Assembly: GCA_029261835.1 (NCBI GenBank)
Contig: JAJDAO010000021.1
Location: forward strand, 1 to 64,000
Reading direction: 5' to 3'
DNA: 64,000 nucleotides
From: Deltaproteobacteria bacterium
GTDB taxonomy: Bacteria > Myxococcota_A > UBA9160 > UBA4427
Part shown: piece after piece, positions 1 through 9,205 of the stretch
Layout of the letters: every line of letters starts with the position of its first letter
Position numbering within the stretch: position 1 is the first letter of the stretch
Program-made: the position numbers and the translations under genes
Notes under the pieces: model-generated
The model's database searches: none
What the model saw: the letters and a program-made list of their open reading frames with translations, nothing else
What the model was told of the DNA's origin: nothing

Positions 1-80
1 ACGGATATTCCTGCGGTCTCCCGCCTTGCCCGCGAGGCGTCTGGGCGCCGATATAGTCGCTGAACTCCTGGGACAGGACA

Positions 81-2531
81 CTAGTACCTCAACGAGATCC
101 GTCCAATCTCGACCGGCTTCGAGTCGTGTCCGGTGGCGTACACCTCGCCCGCCACGGCTTCCGGTGGTGCGACGAACTCCGCTCCCCGCCTCTCGAATTC
201 TCCATTGCACTCTCCCACCTCGATTGAGGGCCCCAAGCCCGTGCCGGATTCTCCAAACCAATTGACCTGTAGTCGATAGTAGGTCTCCGGAGTATCACAC
301 CGAGCGGTCACCTCGAGCAGATACGTCCGTCCTGCTGAGACCGGCAGCATCTGCGTCAGCGTGAATTGCGTCGAGACGCTGACACTTTGCGAACTCGGTT
401 CATACCTTACGGGCCCGTGACGCAGCCAGCCGTCCCATCCTTCAGAAAAATCTCCGTTCTTGATCAACTCCCGCCGATAGAGTGCGCCGCGCTCGATCCG
501 TCGCACCTCCGTATCATGGGCAAACGCTCGCTCTTGCTTCGACACCGCCTCGATGATCGGTTTACGCACTCCACCATGATTCTTGTCGGCAATGAAATGT
601 GTCAGGTTCCACGTACGAAACAGCTCCACGTAGTCATGCTCGTTCTCGGCACGCGCCAACCCACTACTGAACGCGTAGTTGTGCCAATTCGCGGTGACCG
701 GGACACCCTCGAGCCCCGCGAGCAACGCCGGGGCAAAGAAGCCGACGCGTACCGAGTCGCCGTACACCTCGTTCAGATAACTCACGGCAGCCCGCACCGG
801 CACTTTTTCGTCGCGATAACGCCTCTTCGCTCCTTCATCGAACAGAAGGTCCATCCGAAGATCACGCTGGTAGTGCCCGGCTGCCGGCAGGTACGCGAGA
901 TTCATCGCGCTCGAGAACAACGCGAACCCCACCAGAATCGCAAAGGCCACCCTGCATTCGACGCGTGTCGAGTGAAGGGCCAGGACGAAGATCCCGATGA
1001 AGATCGGGACGGCTGGATACACGTATCGCAGATACGCCGTGCCGTAGAACACAGTCGATACGAATACAACAGCCACAGCGCTCAGCGTCAGGCTAGCGTA
1101 GCTCCGGCGTGCCACTGCCAGCAACAGGCTGGCCGGTAGCAGCACCAGGAACGAGAAGCCGAATCCGCCCGGCGTGCATTCCAGATACTCTTGCGTCGAG
1201 AAGGTCACATTGTAGAGCGTGGCAAGCGACAGTTCTCCGATGAACTGCTGCGTAAACGGACTACTCGTGTCGTAGAGTGGCGAGGCGAAGAAGTCATTCG
1301 CGAATGGGAAAACTGGATTGCCGGTCCTCCAGAACGCATTCGCATACGGAAAGCCTGCGAAAGTGACGAGAAGTGGAACGAAGATCAAGAGCACCGGCCA
1401 GCCCATCCCGTGCCGTCTTCGCCAGCCCTCCCACAGCACCAGGGCGAGTGGCAATGGCACGAAGGCCAGCGACCCCAGCTTCACTGACAGCGCTGCACCG
1501 AAGAAGACGCCCGATAGCAGGAAGTACTTGACGCCGCTCGTATGATGCAAGGCCAGAAGGCATACGCAGCCGCACGCCAAGAGTCCCGCCTGGAAGTTCT
1601 CGATGAACAGACTGCCCGTCTCTAGCAGAACCAGTGGCGTCGAGAGGAAGACCAGCGATCCGAGGGCCGCGAGCTCTCGCGAAGCCAGTCGTCGGCCAAG
1701 TCGGTGGACCAGGCAGACGATCAGCAATGCAAGTTCGCAGTTCAGCAATCGAGCGGCGTACTCTCCACCCAGCATATACACCCAGGTGAACAGCCAATCC
1801 CCACCCATCTGCGTGACCGCCCAAACATGCCTCCCAACGTCGAAATGCCACAAGTGGTGAGTTCTGACCTCCGCCGGAACCACTAGATGGGTCGCCAACG
1901 CGTCGTATCCGACCTCTGGCAACAACGCCGCGGCCAGGTACAGGAATCCGAAGTAGGCAAGGCCAACTCTCGCGCCGCGCAGCACCCACGACTCTCCGGG
2001 CTCCGCTAAGAACGTTCTCGCGAACTGCACAATTCGGGTGTGCCATGCTCGGTCCAGCAAGAAGGGAACCAGTAGCACCACTAGATACACAATCGGATAA
2101 TGAACCTTCAGCCACATCAATGGCGCAAGCAGAGCTATCGAGATGCTCATCCCCAGGAAGAGCTCGAGCAGTGGTTCAATCCTGCCGTCGTACGCAGGCC
2201 CCCCGAGCTTTCGCGCCACGACAGCTCCGACAAGGAAGGTCGAAGTGCTGTAGTAGAGCACTGCCAATACGGGACCGAAGCCTACTGAGCCCACGCCGAC
2301 GAGAAGGCCGATCGCGAGATAGGCCAGGGTACCGAACCTACCAGCGAAACGTTCCACCACTGCCGCTACCACGACGAAGCCGGCCGAATAGGCCGCGACG
2401 CGCCGAACCGCCGCCGGCGTCCACGGGATCCCGTACCTCTGCAGGTCCCCCAAGGTGAGGAATCCGTTCACCCAGCAAGCCGCGAGCACTAGAAGAAGCG
2501 CTACTAAGACTACTTTCGCCGAGCGAGGCAT
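81..2531 (-). CDS. Multi-pass membrane glycosyltransferase-like protein with C-terminal carbohydrate-binding-like domain
   Basis: About 816 aa. The first ~560 residues are a series of hydrophobic helices with short loops, as in GT39/GT-C polyprenyl-phosphate sugar transferases, suggesting sugar transfer at the outer face of the inner membrane. The C-terminal ~140 residues are soluble, start with NGDFSEGWDGW and look like a CBM4/9-type beta-sandwich. I chose the ATG at 2531 because GGAG lies 8 nt upstream and the protein then starts MPRSAKVV directly before the first membrane helix; an upstream start at 2582 is also open. It lies downstream of the kinase-like gene in a polysaccharide region. 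Family assignment rests on topology and context; the exact substrate is unknown. Confidence 0.6.
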   Translation of the reverse strand: MPRSAKVVLVALLLVLAACWVNGFLTLGDLQRYGIPWTPAAVRRVAAYSAGFVVVAAVVERFAGRFGTLAYLAIGLLVGVGSVGFGPVLAVLYYSTSTFLVGAVVARKLGGPAYDGRIEPLLELFLGMSISIALLAPLMWLKVHYPIVYLVVLLVPFLLDRAWHTRIVQFARTFLAEPGESWVLRGARVGLAYFGFLYLAAALLPEVGYDALATHLVVPAEVRTHHLWHFDVGRHVWAVTQMGGDWLFTWVYMLGGEYAARLLNCELALLIVCLVHRLGRRLASRELAALGSLVFLSTPLVLLETGSLFIENFQAGLLACGCVCLLALHHTSGVKYFLLSGVFFGAALSVKLGSLAFVPLPLALVLWEGWRRRHGMGWPVLLIFVPLLVTFAGFPYANAFWRTGNPVFPFANDFFASPLYDTSSPFTQQFIGELSLATLYNVTFSTQEYLECTPGGFGFSFLVLLPASLLLAVARRSYASLTLSAVAVVFVSTVFYGTAYLRYVYPAVPIFIGIFVLALHSTRVECRVAFAILVGFALFSSAMNLAYLPAAGHYQRDLRMDLLFDEGAKRRYRDEKVPVRAAVSYLNEVYGDSVRVGFFAPALLAGLEGVPVTANWHNYAFSSGLARAENEHDYVELFRTWNLTHFIADKNHGGVRKPIIEAVSKQERAFAHDTEVRRIERGALYRRELIKNGDFSEGWDGWLRHGPVRYEPSSQSVSVSTQFTLTQMLPVSAGRTYLLEVTARCDTPETYYRLQVNWFGESGTGLGPSIEVGECNGEFERRGAEFVAPPEAVAGEVYATGHDSKPVEIGRISLRY

Positions 2532-2603
2532 GAACGGCACTCCGAATGGCCTGCGACAAGGCCTTGCGACTGACTCATCCACCCGAGCATCTTCCCGACT
2601 TCC

Positions 2604-3632
2604 CTAACTCAAGCTCGGCACTCGTTTGAATAGCAGGAACGACAGCACCTCTCGAAACTTCGGAATCTGCGTCTGAAGCGAGTCGAGACACGCGCCGTCT
2701 ACCTGCCTCAGCCACTCAAGGTCCCCTGCCTCCTCGAGACTACCGCGCATGTCCGGCACGTCTCGGCCCGCGGCCTCAGCAGCGGTCGCAACGCGCTTCG
2801 CCACCGTAGCCATGAATCCAAGACAGGTGTGAAAGCCCAGTAACAGCTGGTTCAGGTTCACGGGCGGGTAGGCCCAGTCACCCAGCTCCCTGTAGAACTC
2901 CTCAAGCCTGCGCAAGCCCGCACCGCTCACCCCACGCGCAGCCGTGACGTACAGAAAGTCGGAGTAGCGATTCGCAACATTGAAGTTATCCACGTCCACC
3001 GCCACCAGCTCTCCCTCGGTAGAGCGCAGGATATTCGATGTTTGAAGGTCCCCATGTACGACCTGTGAGAAGCAATCCTCTTCCCAGCTCGACAGGTCGC
3101 GGTCCCAGAGTTGCTCGCAGGCTTCGCAGAACTCGTCGCCGAAGAACACGCTGACCTGTCTCAATCTGACCCGAAAGTCAGCAGCCGAGAACGACTGATC
3201 AAATGAAGCTTCGCGCAGTGCTCTCGTGATCCGGGCGGGCAGCATCGCAAGCTCACTGCTGACCGTGGAGATGAACTCCACGTGATCCTCGATCGAGAGC
3301 TCCCATTCCGGCATGGCCGGGAAGTCGCTCCCCACCCAGGGAAAGACCATGAACAGTCTCCCATCCATCTCATGTGAATAGGAGCCGGCGATGAACTGCG
3401 GCAGGCACAGGTGCGTACTACACGTGCTCAGACAATCGAACAGTTCGTTCGACAGTCCGGTTTCGAGGCCCTGAATGGCACTGGCGCTTCCGACAGCCTT
3501 CAGGACCACTCGTGTTCCGTCCTTGAGTTCGAGGAAGCGGACCTGCCCGCGCCCCCACGCCGGCAGTGGCAAGACCCTCTCGATCTCCAGTCCGAGCATC
3601 TCAGCGGAACGTACGAACAGCTCATCATCCAT
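2604..3632 (-). CDS. Aminoglycoside phosphotransferase/choline kinase-fold protein
   Basis: About 342 aa with a protein-kinase-like fold. The catalytic-loop motif VVHGDLQTSN is followed by the metal-binding VDVDNF, the usual pattern of the APH/choline-kinase superfamily. In polysaccharide clusters such proteins often phosphorylate sugars or lipid-linked intermediates, but the substrate cannot be read here. ATG at 3632 has AGGAG ~14 nt upstream; a TTG at 3683 with AGGGG upstream is an alternative start. It sits between the glycosyltransferase-like membrane protein and the ABC-2 permease, all on the minus strand, so the three may be cotranscribed. The family is confident and the function is not. 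Confidence 0.65.
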   Translation of the reverse strand: MDDELFVRSAEMLGLEIERVLPLPAWGRGQVRFLELKDGTRVVLKAVGSASAIQGLETGLSNELFDCLSTCSTHLCLPQFIAGSYSHEMDGRLFMVFPWVGSDFPAMPEWELSIEDHVEFISTVSSELAMLPARITRALREASFDQSFSAADFRVRLRQVSVFFGDEFCEACEQLWDRDLSSWEEDCFSQVVHGDLQTSNILRSTEGELVAVDVDNFNVANRYSDFLYVTAARGVSGAGLRRLEEFYRELGDWAYPPVNLNQLLLGFHTCLGFMATVAKRVATAAEAAGRDVPDMRGSLEEAGDLEWLRQVDGACLDSLQTQIPKFREVLSFLLFKRVPSLS

Positions 3633-3749
3633 CTGTGTCAGTTCGCTCCTGCTCTGCCGACCTTCGTCGATGACGGCCCACAACCCAATGTCCCCTGCCC
3701 ATCGCCCTCCACCCCGTGCCTTGCCCGGAGCCGGAATGGCCCCTCACCC

Positions 3750-4616
3750 TCAGAGGAACTTTGCAAACCTTCCTTCTCCGCGGGCGAACACCACGAAGCC
3801 AACGACCAGTGCAATCCCGGCAATCGCGGCCAAGTACCCGATGTTCTCGAGATCGGGTGTACGGCTCCACAGGATCGCGTTGCGATATATGTCCAGCAGC
3901 CCCGCTACCGGATTGAGCATGTAGTACTGCATATATCTCTCGGGAACGATCCCCGTGTGGCCGGACTCGGATCGCGCGAAGTAGAAGATTGGCGACGCAA
4001 AGAACAGTAGCCGAGTCAGGACCGCAATGATATTGGCTGTGTCGGCGAAGAACACGCCGAGGTATGCGACCATGAAGCCCAGCCCCAAGCACAAGAAGAA
4101 TTGCAGCGTGATGGCGACCGGCAGCCAGACCAAGGCGGGAGAGAACGGCATGCCGATCAACAACATCAAGCCGATGAGGACAGCAAGCCCCCAGAGCAGA
4201 TCGTAGAGGCGAGAGAGGCAGAGCGATATCGGAAGAACCGCCTTTGGAAATCGGACCTCAAGAATGATTCCGCGGTGTGCCCGCAGGCAACTTGCCGCCT
4301 GCATTACAACGCCATCGAAGAATCGAAAGACCAGGACTCCGATCGACAGGTAGGCCACGAATTCGAGCGGATCGTGTGCAGCCTGGCGTAGACCGATTCC
4401 GAAGACGAGAAAGTAGACGCCGAGAAAGAGAAGCGGATCGAGAAGGTTCCAGAGATTGCCGAGCAGCTTGTCGCGATGCCCCGCCCTCAGATTGACACTC
4501 ACCAGCATCCGGATCGTCTCGCGCCTTCGGAGCACGTCCCTGAGGCTTCCAAGGATCGAGAAGCGGTCGTCTGCCAGGATGTGATCCACTTGCGACGCGC
4601 TCGTGGCTTCGGTCAT
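3750..4616 (-). CDS. ABC-2 type polysaccharide/polyol-phosphate export permease
   Basis: About 288 aa with six predicted membrane helices and the ABC2_membrane layout of Wzm/TagG/KpsM permeases: a cytoplasmic amphipathic N-terminus (RRETIRMLVSVNLR) and the motif LGNLWNLLDPLLF before the first helix. Such permeases export undecaprenyl-linked or lipid-linked polysaccharide with a Wzt-type ATPase, which is not in this window. ATG at 4616 follows AAGGTGA; a GTG at 4655 is also in frame. It is the first gene of the leftmost minus-strand group, reading away from a ~550-bp divergent intergenic region. Confidence 0.8.
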   Translation of the reverse strand: MTEATSASQVDHILADDRFSILGSLRDVLRRRETIRMLVSVNLRAGHRDKLLGNLWNLLDPLLFLGVYFLVFGIGLRQAAHDPLEFVAYLSIGVLVFRFFDGVVMQAASCLRAHRGIILEVRFPKAVLPISLCLSRLYDLLWGLAVLIGLMLLIGMPFSPALVWLPVAITLQFFLCLGLGFMVAYLGVFFADTANIIAVLTRLLFFASPIFYFARSESGHTGIVPERYMQYYMLNPVAGLLDIYRNAILWSRTPDLENIGYLAAIAGIALVVGFVVFARGEGRFAKFL

Positions 4617-5171
4617 CTTGTCACCTTGAGTTGCCGTCAGTGCTCGAGCACTCACTGGCGTTGAGCACGTGATCGGCCGTCAGCCTACCTTGGTCCGTGC
4701 GGCCGCCTCTGTACACGGCGATCTTCGCACTTGCGATTGATTATGCCACTGCAACATCGGAGAGTCTCTCTCACGGCTGGCATTTTTTGCAGCTGTTGAG
4801 ACCACACCGGATTGCGCCGCAGAGTCCTGGCTTCGTCGCTTCTGGGGTGGACTACGGGCACGCACTCGGTGCTTTTCTTCCCGTCTCACCGGTTGATTGA
4901 TCCGCTCCTGCAATACCGACACGGCCGAGAGTCGTGGGTCCGAGTACCTGTGGACCGACACTTCAAAGGGCCGGCCGTGAGCGTATCCTGGGGAATCCTT
5001 GAATTCGCTGGCATTTTGCCCTTGCTGCCAGTATTCACCGTTGCGGCACAGTTTCTTTTCCTTCACTCTGCGGCTCGCTGACTTCAACAGCGCTCCTCGA
5101 GGGAGCTGCCGCTCCAACGCATTGCAGTCCCATCAGCCTGACACCAACACCTGCCGAGGCACCTCTAGGCC
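4617..5171. other. Divergent intergenic region without a supported gene
   Basis: This 555-bp stretch separates the minus-strand permease from the plus-strand glycosyltransferase and should hold promoters for both. Open frames on both strands (for example 4680-5117 minus and 4812-5081 plus) have arginine/serine-rich translations with no recognisable motif, so I do not call them. Two TGGCATTTT-type stretches resemble half of a sigma-54 site but the spacing to TTGC is wrong. No clear sigma-70 pair was found. Confidence 0.5.
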
Positions 5172-6533
5172 ATGCACGTCGAGCCAAGCCAGCTCCAACG
5201 ATCATCAGTAGGACTGCCGGCGCCGGAACTTCCGCCCGGCCGCAGCGGCGGCCCGCAGACGATTCGTACATCGCGACTGCGCGAAGTGCGACCGCGGCCT
5301 CCCATCGAACTGGTTTGGCTCAGTGCCGTATCGTGGGAGTTCCCTCTCGTTGGCAGAACAAGGATGATCACCGAGGCGTGGTGGGCCCTGGGCCAGCCGG
5401 CGACCTTCGTTCAGATTCCGTCATATCGAACCGCGGCAGAGAAGCTCTCCTCGCCCTTTCGCACGGCGTGCCCAGAGCACGTGGTTCGCCCGTGGCCAGC
5501 CTATCCGGCGAGATTGTGGCGACACGTGCCTCCGGCGCGGCTTCTGCGGGGGATTCGGCGAAGCGCCCGCATGCTTCGTCGGCAGCTCGCGAGTCGAGTC
5601 GACTTCGATCGCGCGGTCGCTCTCGTGGTCTCGCCTGCTTGGAGTCCCTGGCTGGACGAGCTGCCGTTTCGAACCGTTGTCTATGATTGCATCGACGATC
5701 CGCGAGTCATGACACCGCGGGTGGATCTGCTGCCGCTCTACGAGCGCTGGGAGACCGAGCTGATCGGTCGTGCCAGTGCGGCCGTCGTGACGAGCAGGCC
5801 GATCGCAGACGCGATCCGCTCACAACGGCGGGACTTGCCCATGGCCACCGTCCGAAACGGTGTGGACTCCGACAGCTTTCGGAGTCGTGCCCACTACCTG
5901 CCGAGGCCAGAGGACCTGCCCTTCCCGTGCAGCGCTCCGGTCGTGGGCTTCGTAGGTGCTCTCTACGACTGGATCGACTGGTCCCTGATCGGCCGGGTGG
6001 CGATGAAGCTGGCGGGTTTCAGCTTTGTCTTTGTGGGGCCATTTGGCTCCGTCGCTCCGCCCGCCTGGATCGTGAAGTTGCCAAACGTGCGATTCCTGGG
6101 ACACCGACCCTACAACCTGATTCCCGCCTATATCTCGGCTTTTGATGTCTGCTGGCTTCCGTTCAAAGAAGATTGTGTGACCGTGAAGGCCAATCCGGTC
6201 AAGATCTACGAGTACCTCGCTCTCGGAAAGCCGGTCGTCAGTACACCGGTGGCAGATCAGCAGTCCTTCGAAGGGCTGATCGCTGTCGGGAGAACGCCGG
6301 ATTCGGTGGCGAGGCTGCTATGCACGGCTGCCTCCGACTCGGGCGCCAGATCTCTCGAGCGCATGGGCTTTGCTCAGCGAAACACCTGGAAGGCCCGCGC
6401 CATCGAGTACCTGGACTATCTGGCCGCTATCGGACCGCACTCCTCGACACTGCCCGCGCGCGAAGAACCTGCGAGCTCCCCGCTCCCGGCGCGACTCGCG
6501 AGCGTACGCTCGCGATCTCTTGAGGTTGAATGA
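5172..6533 (+). CDS. Glycosyltransferase family 4/1-like protein
   Basis: About 453 aa, GT-B fold. The N-terminal half carries YDCIDDP followed by RASAAVVTSRPIADAI and the acceptor-domain exit VRNGVDSD; the C-terminal donor domain has NVRFLGHRPYNLIPAYISAFDVCWLPF and the nucleotide-sugar loop KIYEYLALGKPVVSTP. This matches group 1 glycosyltransferases related to TuaH-like enzymes. Its last codons overlap the next gene (ATGA), so the two are translationally coupled. The first ~40 residues are low-complexity and the true start may be further in. Likely adds a sugar to a surface polysaccharide repeat unit in the cytoplasm. Confidence 0.8.
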   Translation: MHVEPSQLQRSSVGLPAPELPPGRSGGPQTIRTSRLREVRPRPPIELVWLSAVSWEFPLVGRTRMITEAWWALGQPATFVQIPSYRTAAEKLSSPFRTACPEHVVRPWPAYPARLWRHVPPARLLRGIRRSARMLRRQLASRVDFDRAVALVVSPAWSPWLDELPFRTVVYDCIDDPRVMTPRVDLLPLYERWETELIGRASAAVVTSRPIADAIRSQRRDLPMATVRNGVDSDSFRSRAHYLPRPEDLPFPCSAPVVGFVGALYDWIDWSLIGRVAMKLAGFSFVFVGPFGSVAPPAWIVKLPNVRFLGHRPYNLIPAYISAFDVCWLPFKEDCVTVKANPVKIYEYLALGKPVVSTPVADQQSFEGLIAVGRTPDSVARLLCTAASDSGARSLERMGFAQRNTWKARAIEYLDYLAAIGPHSSTLPAREEPASSPLPARLASVRSRSLEVE

Positions 6534-7780
6534 TGCGAGCTCTCTGGCTTATTAGGGCAAATCTTGAGCAACACCCCGGCGGCGATACGACGCAGGTTCT
6601 CAGTACCGCACTCGCCCTGCGTGCGCGAGAAGTGGAGGTGATCCTCTCATCCGATCCGGAGCCGAACCTGGACGGTTTCGACATCGTTCATCTCTTTCAC
6701 CTGGATCGAGCGTGGGAGAATGGCCGCTGGTGGCAGCAGATTCGAGCCAAACGCATGCCCAGCGTGCTCAGTCCCATCTATTGGCCGAGTGACGAGTTCG
6801 ATCGGCAGGGCCGCACCGGGGTCCAAGGGCTCATGTCGCGTCTGGCTTCCGGTGTTCCGTACCAGAACATCCGCATCGCCCAGCGCTCTGCCTTGCCCCT
6901 CGTTGCCGACGGCGACTTCAGGACTGTCAATTGGCGGATGTTCAGCTTCGAAAGGAGTGTCCGCTACGCGCTGAACACTGCGGACGTGATCCTTCCCAAC
7001 AGCCGGGCCGAGCAAGCGCAGCTCGAGAGACGCTTCGGCGTCCAGTCGCGTTGCCTGATCGTTCCCAATGCCGTCGACCCGAGAGTATATCCGGCGGCGG
7101 ACGGCGGCGGTCGCAGGCCTGGAGAGATCCTCAGCGTCGGGCGCATCGAACCACGGAAGAACCAGCTCGCGCTCATCCGGGCGGTTCGTGACACGCCATT
7201 CACTCTCGTGCTGGTCGGCCAACCTGGGCGCTTCAGTCAACGCTATGCGAGACTCTGCCGCCGCGCCGCGGGACCGAATGTGCAATTCCTCGATTGGCGC
7301 TCCTCATCCGATCTGCGTGAGCTCTACCATTCCGCTGAACTGCACGCCTCAGTGAGTTGGTACGAGACACCAGGACTCGCGAGCCTCGAGGCGGCGGCAT
7401 GCGGCTGCCGCATCGTCGTTACGCCGGGTGGCTGCACTCGGGAGTACTTCGGCAACCACGCCGAGTACTGCTCACCCGCCAATATAGGCTCGATTCGACA
7501 GGCTCTCTTCAGAGCCATGACACGACCGCACAACGGCGATCTCGCCAGGACGGTGGAGGCACAGTTCAACTGGAACACCACGGCCCAGCGAACTCTCGAG
7601 GCCTATGACCTGGCACTGAAAGGTGATTCGAGCCGGCCGGCAGAAGCGCCCTACGATGCCAACGCATGCGGAGCTCTCAACGGTCCAGCACGCAGTTGCC
7701 GGGAGCACTCCAATCTGCATGAGGCGGTTTCGAGTCATCTGGACCGATCTCCAGCGGGAGGGGGGCGGCTGCGTTCATGA
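6530..7780 (+). CDS. Glycosyltransferase family 4 protein
   Basis: About 416 aa. Motifs of a retaining GT-B glycosyltransferase are present: VILPNSRAEQAQLERRFGV, VPNAVDPRVYP, SVGRIEPRKNQLALIRAV and a donor-binding ETPGLASLEAAACGCRIVV segment, which supplies the E-x7-E type signature. The start ATG overlaps the stop of the preceding glycosyltransferase, and its own stop overlaps the wecB start, so three genes form a tight coupled unit. Probable role is assembly of an extracellular or O-antigen-like glycan; donor and acceptor are unknown. A C-terminal ~50-residue tail after the catalytic domain is not recognisable. Confidence 0.82.
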   Translation: MMRALWLIRANLEQHPGGDTTQVLSTALALRAREVEVILSSDPEPNLDGFDIVHLFHLDRAWENGRWWQQIRAKRMPSVLSPIYWPSDEFDRQGRTGVQGLMSRLASGVPYQNIRIAQRSALPLVADGDFRTVNWRMFSFERSVRYALNTADVILPNSRAEQAQLERRFGVQSRCLIVPNAVDPRVYPAADGGGRRPGEILSVGRIEPRKNQLALIRAVRDTPFTLVLVGQPGRFSQRYARLCRRAAGPNVQFLDWRSSSDLRELYHSAELHASVSWYETPGLASLEAAACGCRIVVTPGGCTREYFGNHAEYCSPANIGSIRQALFRAMTRPHNGDLARTVEAQFNWNTTAQRTLEAYDLALKGDSSRPAEAPYDANACGALNGPARSCREHSNLHEAVSSHLDRSPAGGGRLRS

Positions 7781-8997
7781 GTAGGAGAGTCCTCTGCGTG
7801 GTGGGGACGAGACCAGAAGCCATCAAGATGGCACCGGTCATCGTGGCGCTGAAGGCCGACCCGCGGCTCGATGTGCGAGTCCTGGCGACGGCCCAACACC
7901 GCGAAATGCTGGACCAGGTTCTCTCCCTCTTCGCAATCGAGCCAGACTTCGACCTCGACCTCATGCGACATGGCCAGACGCTGCCCGAACTCAGCGCCCG
8001 GCTTCTCACGTCGATCGACAGTGTTCTCACGCGAGAGCAGCCCGCGGCAGTGCTCGCCCAGGGAGACACGACCACCGTACTGATGACGGCAATCGCAGCC
8101 TTCTATCAACGCATACCCTTCGGTCACGTCGAGGCCGGACTTCGCACCGGGCAGATGGAGACACCTTTTCCCGAAGAGATGAACCGCGTCCTCACTTCGC
8201 CCCTCACCCGCTGGCACTTTGCACCGACCGAAAGCGCCCGCGACAATCTCAGCCGCATGTGCATACCGAGCAGCAGGATTCACCTGACCGGCAACACGGT
8301 CATCGATGCCCTGCTCTTCACGGCCGCCATGGAGATCCCTCTCGATCTTGGGCTGGATCCTCGCCTGAAGCTCGTTCTCGTGACCACGCACCGGAGGGAG
8401 AATCTGGGTGCGCCTCTGACGGCCGTCTGTCGATCGATTCGCACACTCGTCCAGCGAAACAAGGGGATCCAGGTGCTCTACCCCGTGCACCCGAATCCGA
8501 GTGTCTCTGCGGTGGTGCACCGGGAACTGGGCAATCATCCACGTATCATTCTGTCGGAACCACTCGCATATGGTCCGTTCATCGCAGCAATGAAACGGGC
8601 GCACATGATCCTCACGGATTCCGGGGGTGTCCAGGAAGAGGCACCCGCACTGGCCAAGCCAGTTCTCGTCCTCCGCCAGGAGACGGAGCGCCCCGAGGCA
8701 GTGGAGGCGGGAGTCGTCAAGTTGGTCGGGGCGGTGCCGGAGCGTATTCTTCAGGAGAGCGAGCGTCTGCTACGCGATCAGACCGCGTATGCCGACATGG
8801 CCAAAGGTGTGTCGCCTTACGGAGACGGCGCCGCCGCCGGCCGAATCGCGCGTGTCGTCTCACACGCGTTGGCCGGTGAGGAGTCGGCTCACTTCCCGGC
8901 TCTCCCCAGCGCGCGGCCTACGCTACGACGCGTCCGTGGCGGCCCCTCCTATAGACCCCAGCAGCCTTCCCGAGCAGCGAACCCCCAGCCCAGATAG
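7777..8997 (+). CDS. wecB: Non-hydrolysing UDP-N-acetylglucosamine 2-epimerase
   Basis: About 406 aa. The N-terminal VVGTRPEAIKMAPVI signature, GDTTTVLM, HVEAGLRTG...PFPEEMNR and the C-terminal DSGGVQEEAPAL with the following LRQETERPE are diagnostic of WecB/MnaA, which interconverts UDP-GlcNAc and UDP-ManNAc for surface polysaccharides. It overlaps the upstream glycosyltransferase by ATGA. The last ~40 residues (arginine/proline-rich) extend past the usual family length and show no motif. It implies that the polysaccharide made here contains ManNAc or a derivative. Confidence 0.95.
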   Translation: MSRRVLCVVGTRPEAIKMAPVIVALKADPRLDVRVLATAQHREMLDQVLSLFAIEPDFDLDLMRHGQTLPELSARLLTSIDSVLTREQPAAVLAQGDTTTVLMTAIAAFYQRIPFGHVEAGLRTGQMETPFPEEMNRVLTSPLTRWHFAPTESARDNLSRMCIPSSRIHLTGNTVIDALLFTAAMEIPLDLGLDPRLKLVLVTTHRRENLGAPLTAVCRSIRTLVQRNKGIQVLYPVHPNPSVSAVVHRELGNHPRIILSEPLAYGPFIAAMKRAHMILTDSGGVQEEAPALAKPVLVLRQETERPEAVEAGVVKLVGAVPERILQESERLLRDQTAYADMAKGVSPYGDGAAAGRIARVVSHALAGEESAHFPALPSARPTLRRVRGGPSYRPQQPSRAANPQPR

Positions 8998-9205
8998 CCG
9001 AACCGAGCCTCTCGAGCACGACGGCGAACCCGTCGCCTTAACCTCGGAAGCCGCCTCATCGCACCACGACCGCGTTGCTTGACCGGCAAATTCGAGCGGC
9101 TTAAGCTGCCTGCTCGGCTCAGCCACTGGACCGAAGGTTGTGCCGGCGTACTGCGCCCCTCGCTTACAAGAGCGCGAGCCGAGCTGCAATGAGCACCGAG
9201 CGACT

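Noticed and set aside
4777..5040. Two TGGCATTTT stretches resembling sigma-54 -24 boxes
   Set aside because: The distance to the following TGCA/TTGC is two bases too short in one and two too long in the other.
4680..5117. Minus-strand open frame of 145 codons between the permease and the glycosyltransferase
   Set aside because: Arg/Ser/Gln-rich translation without motif or hydrophobic pattern; overlapping frames on the other strand look equally random.
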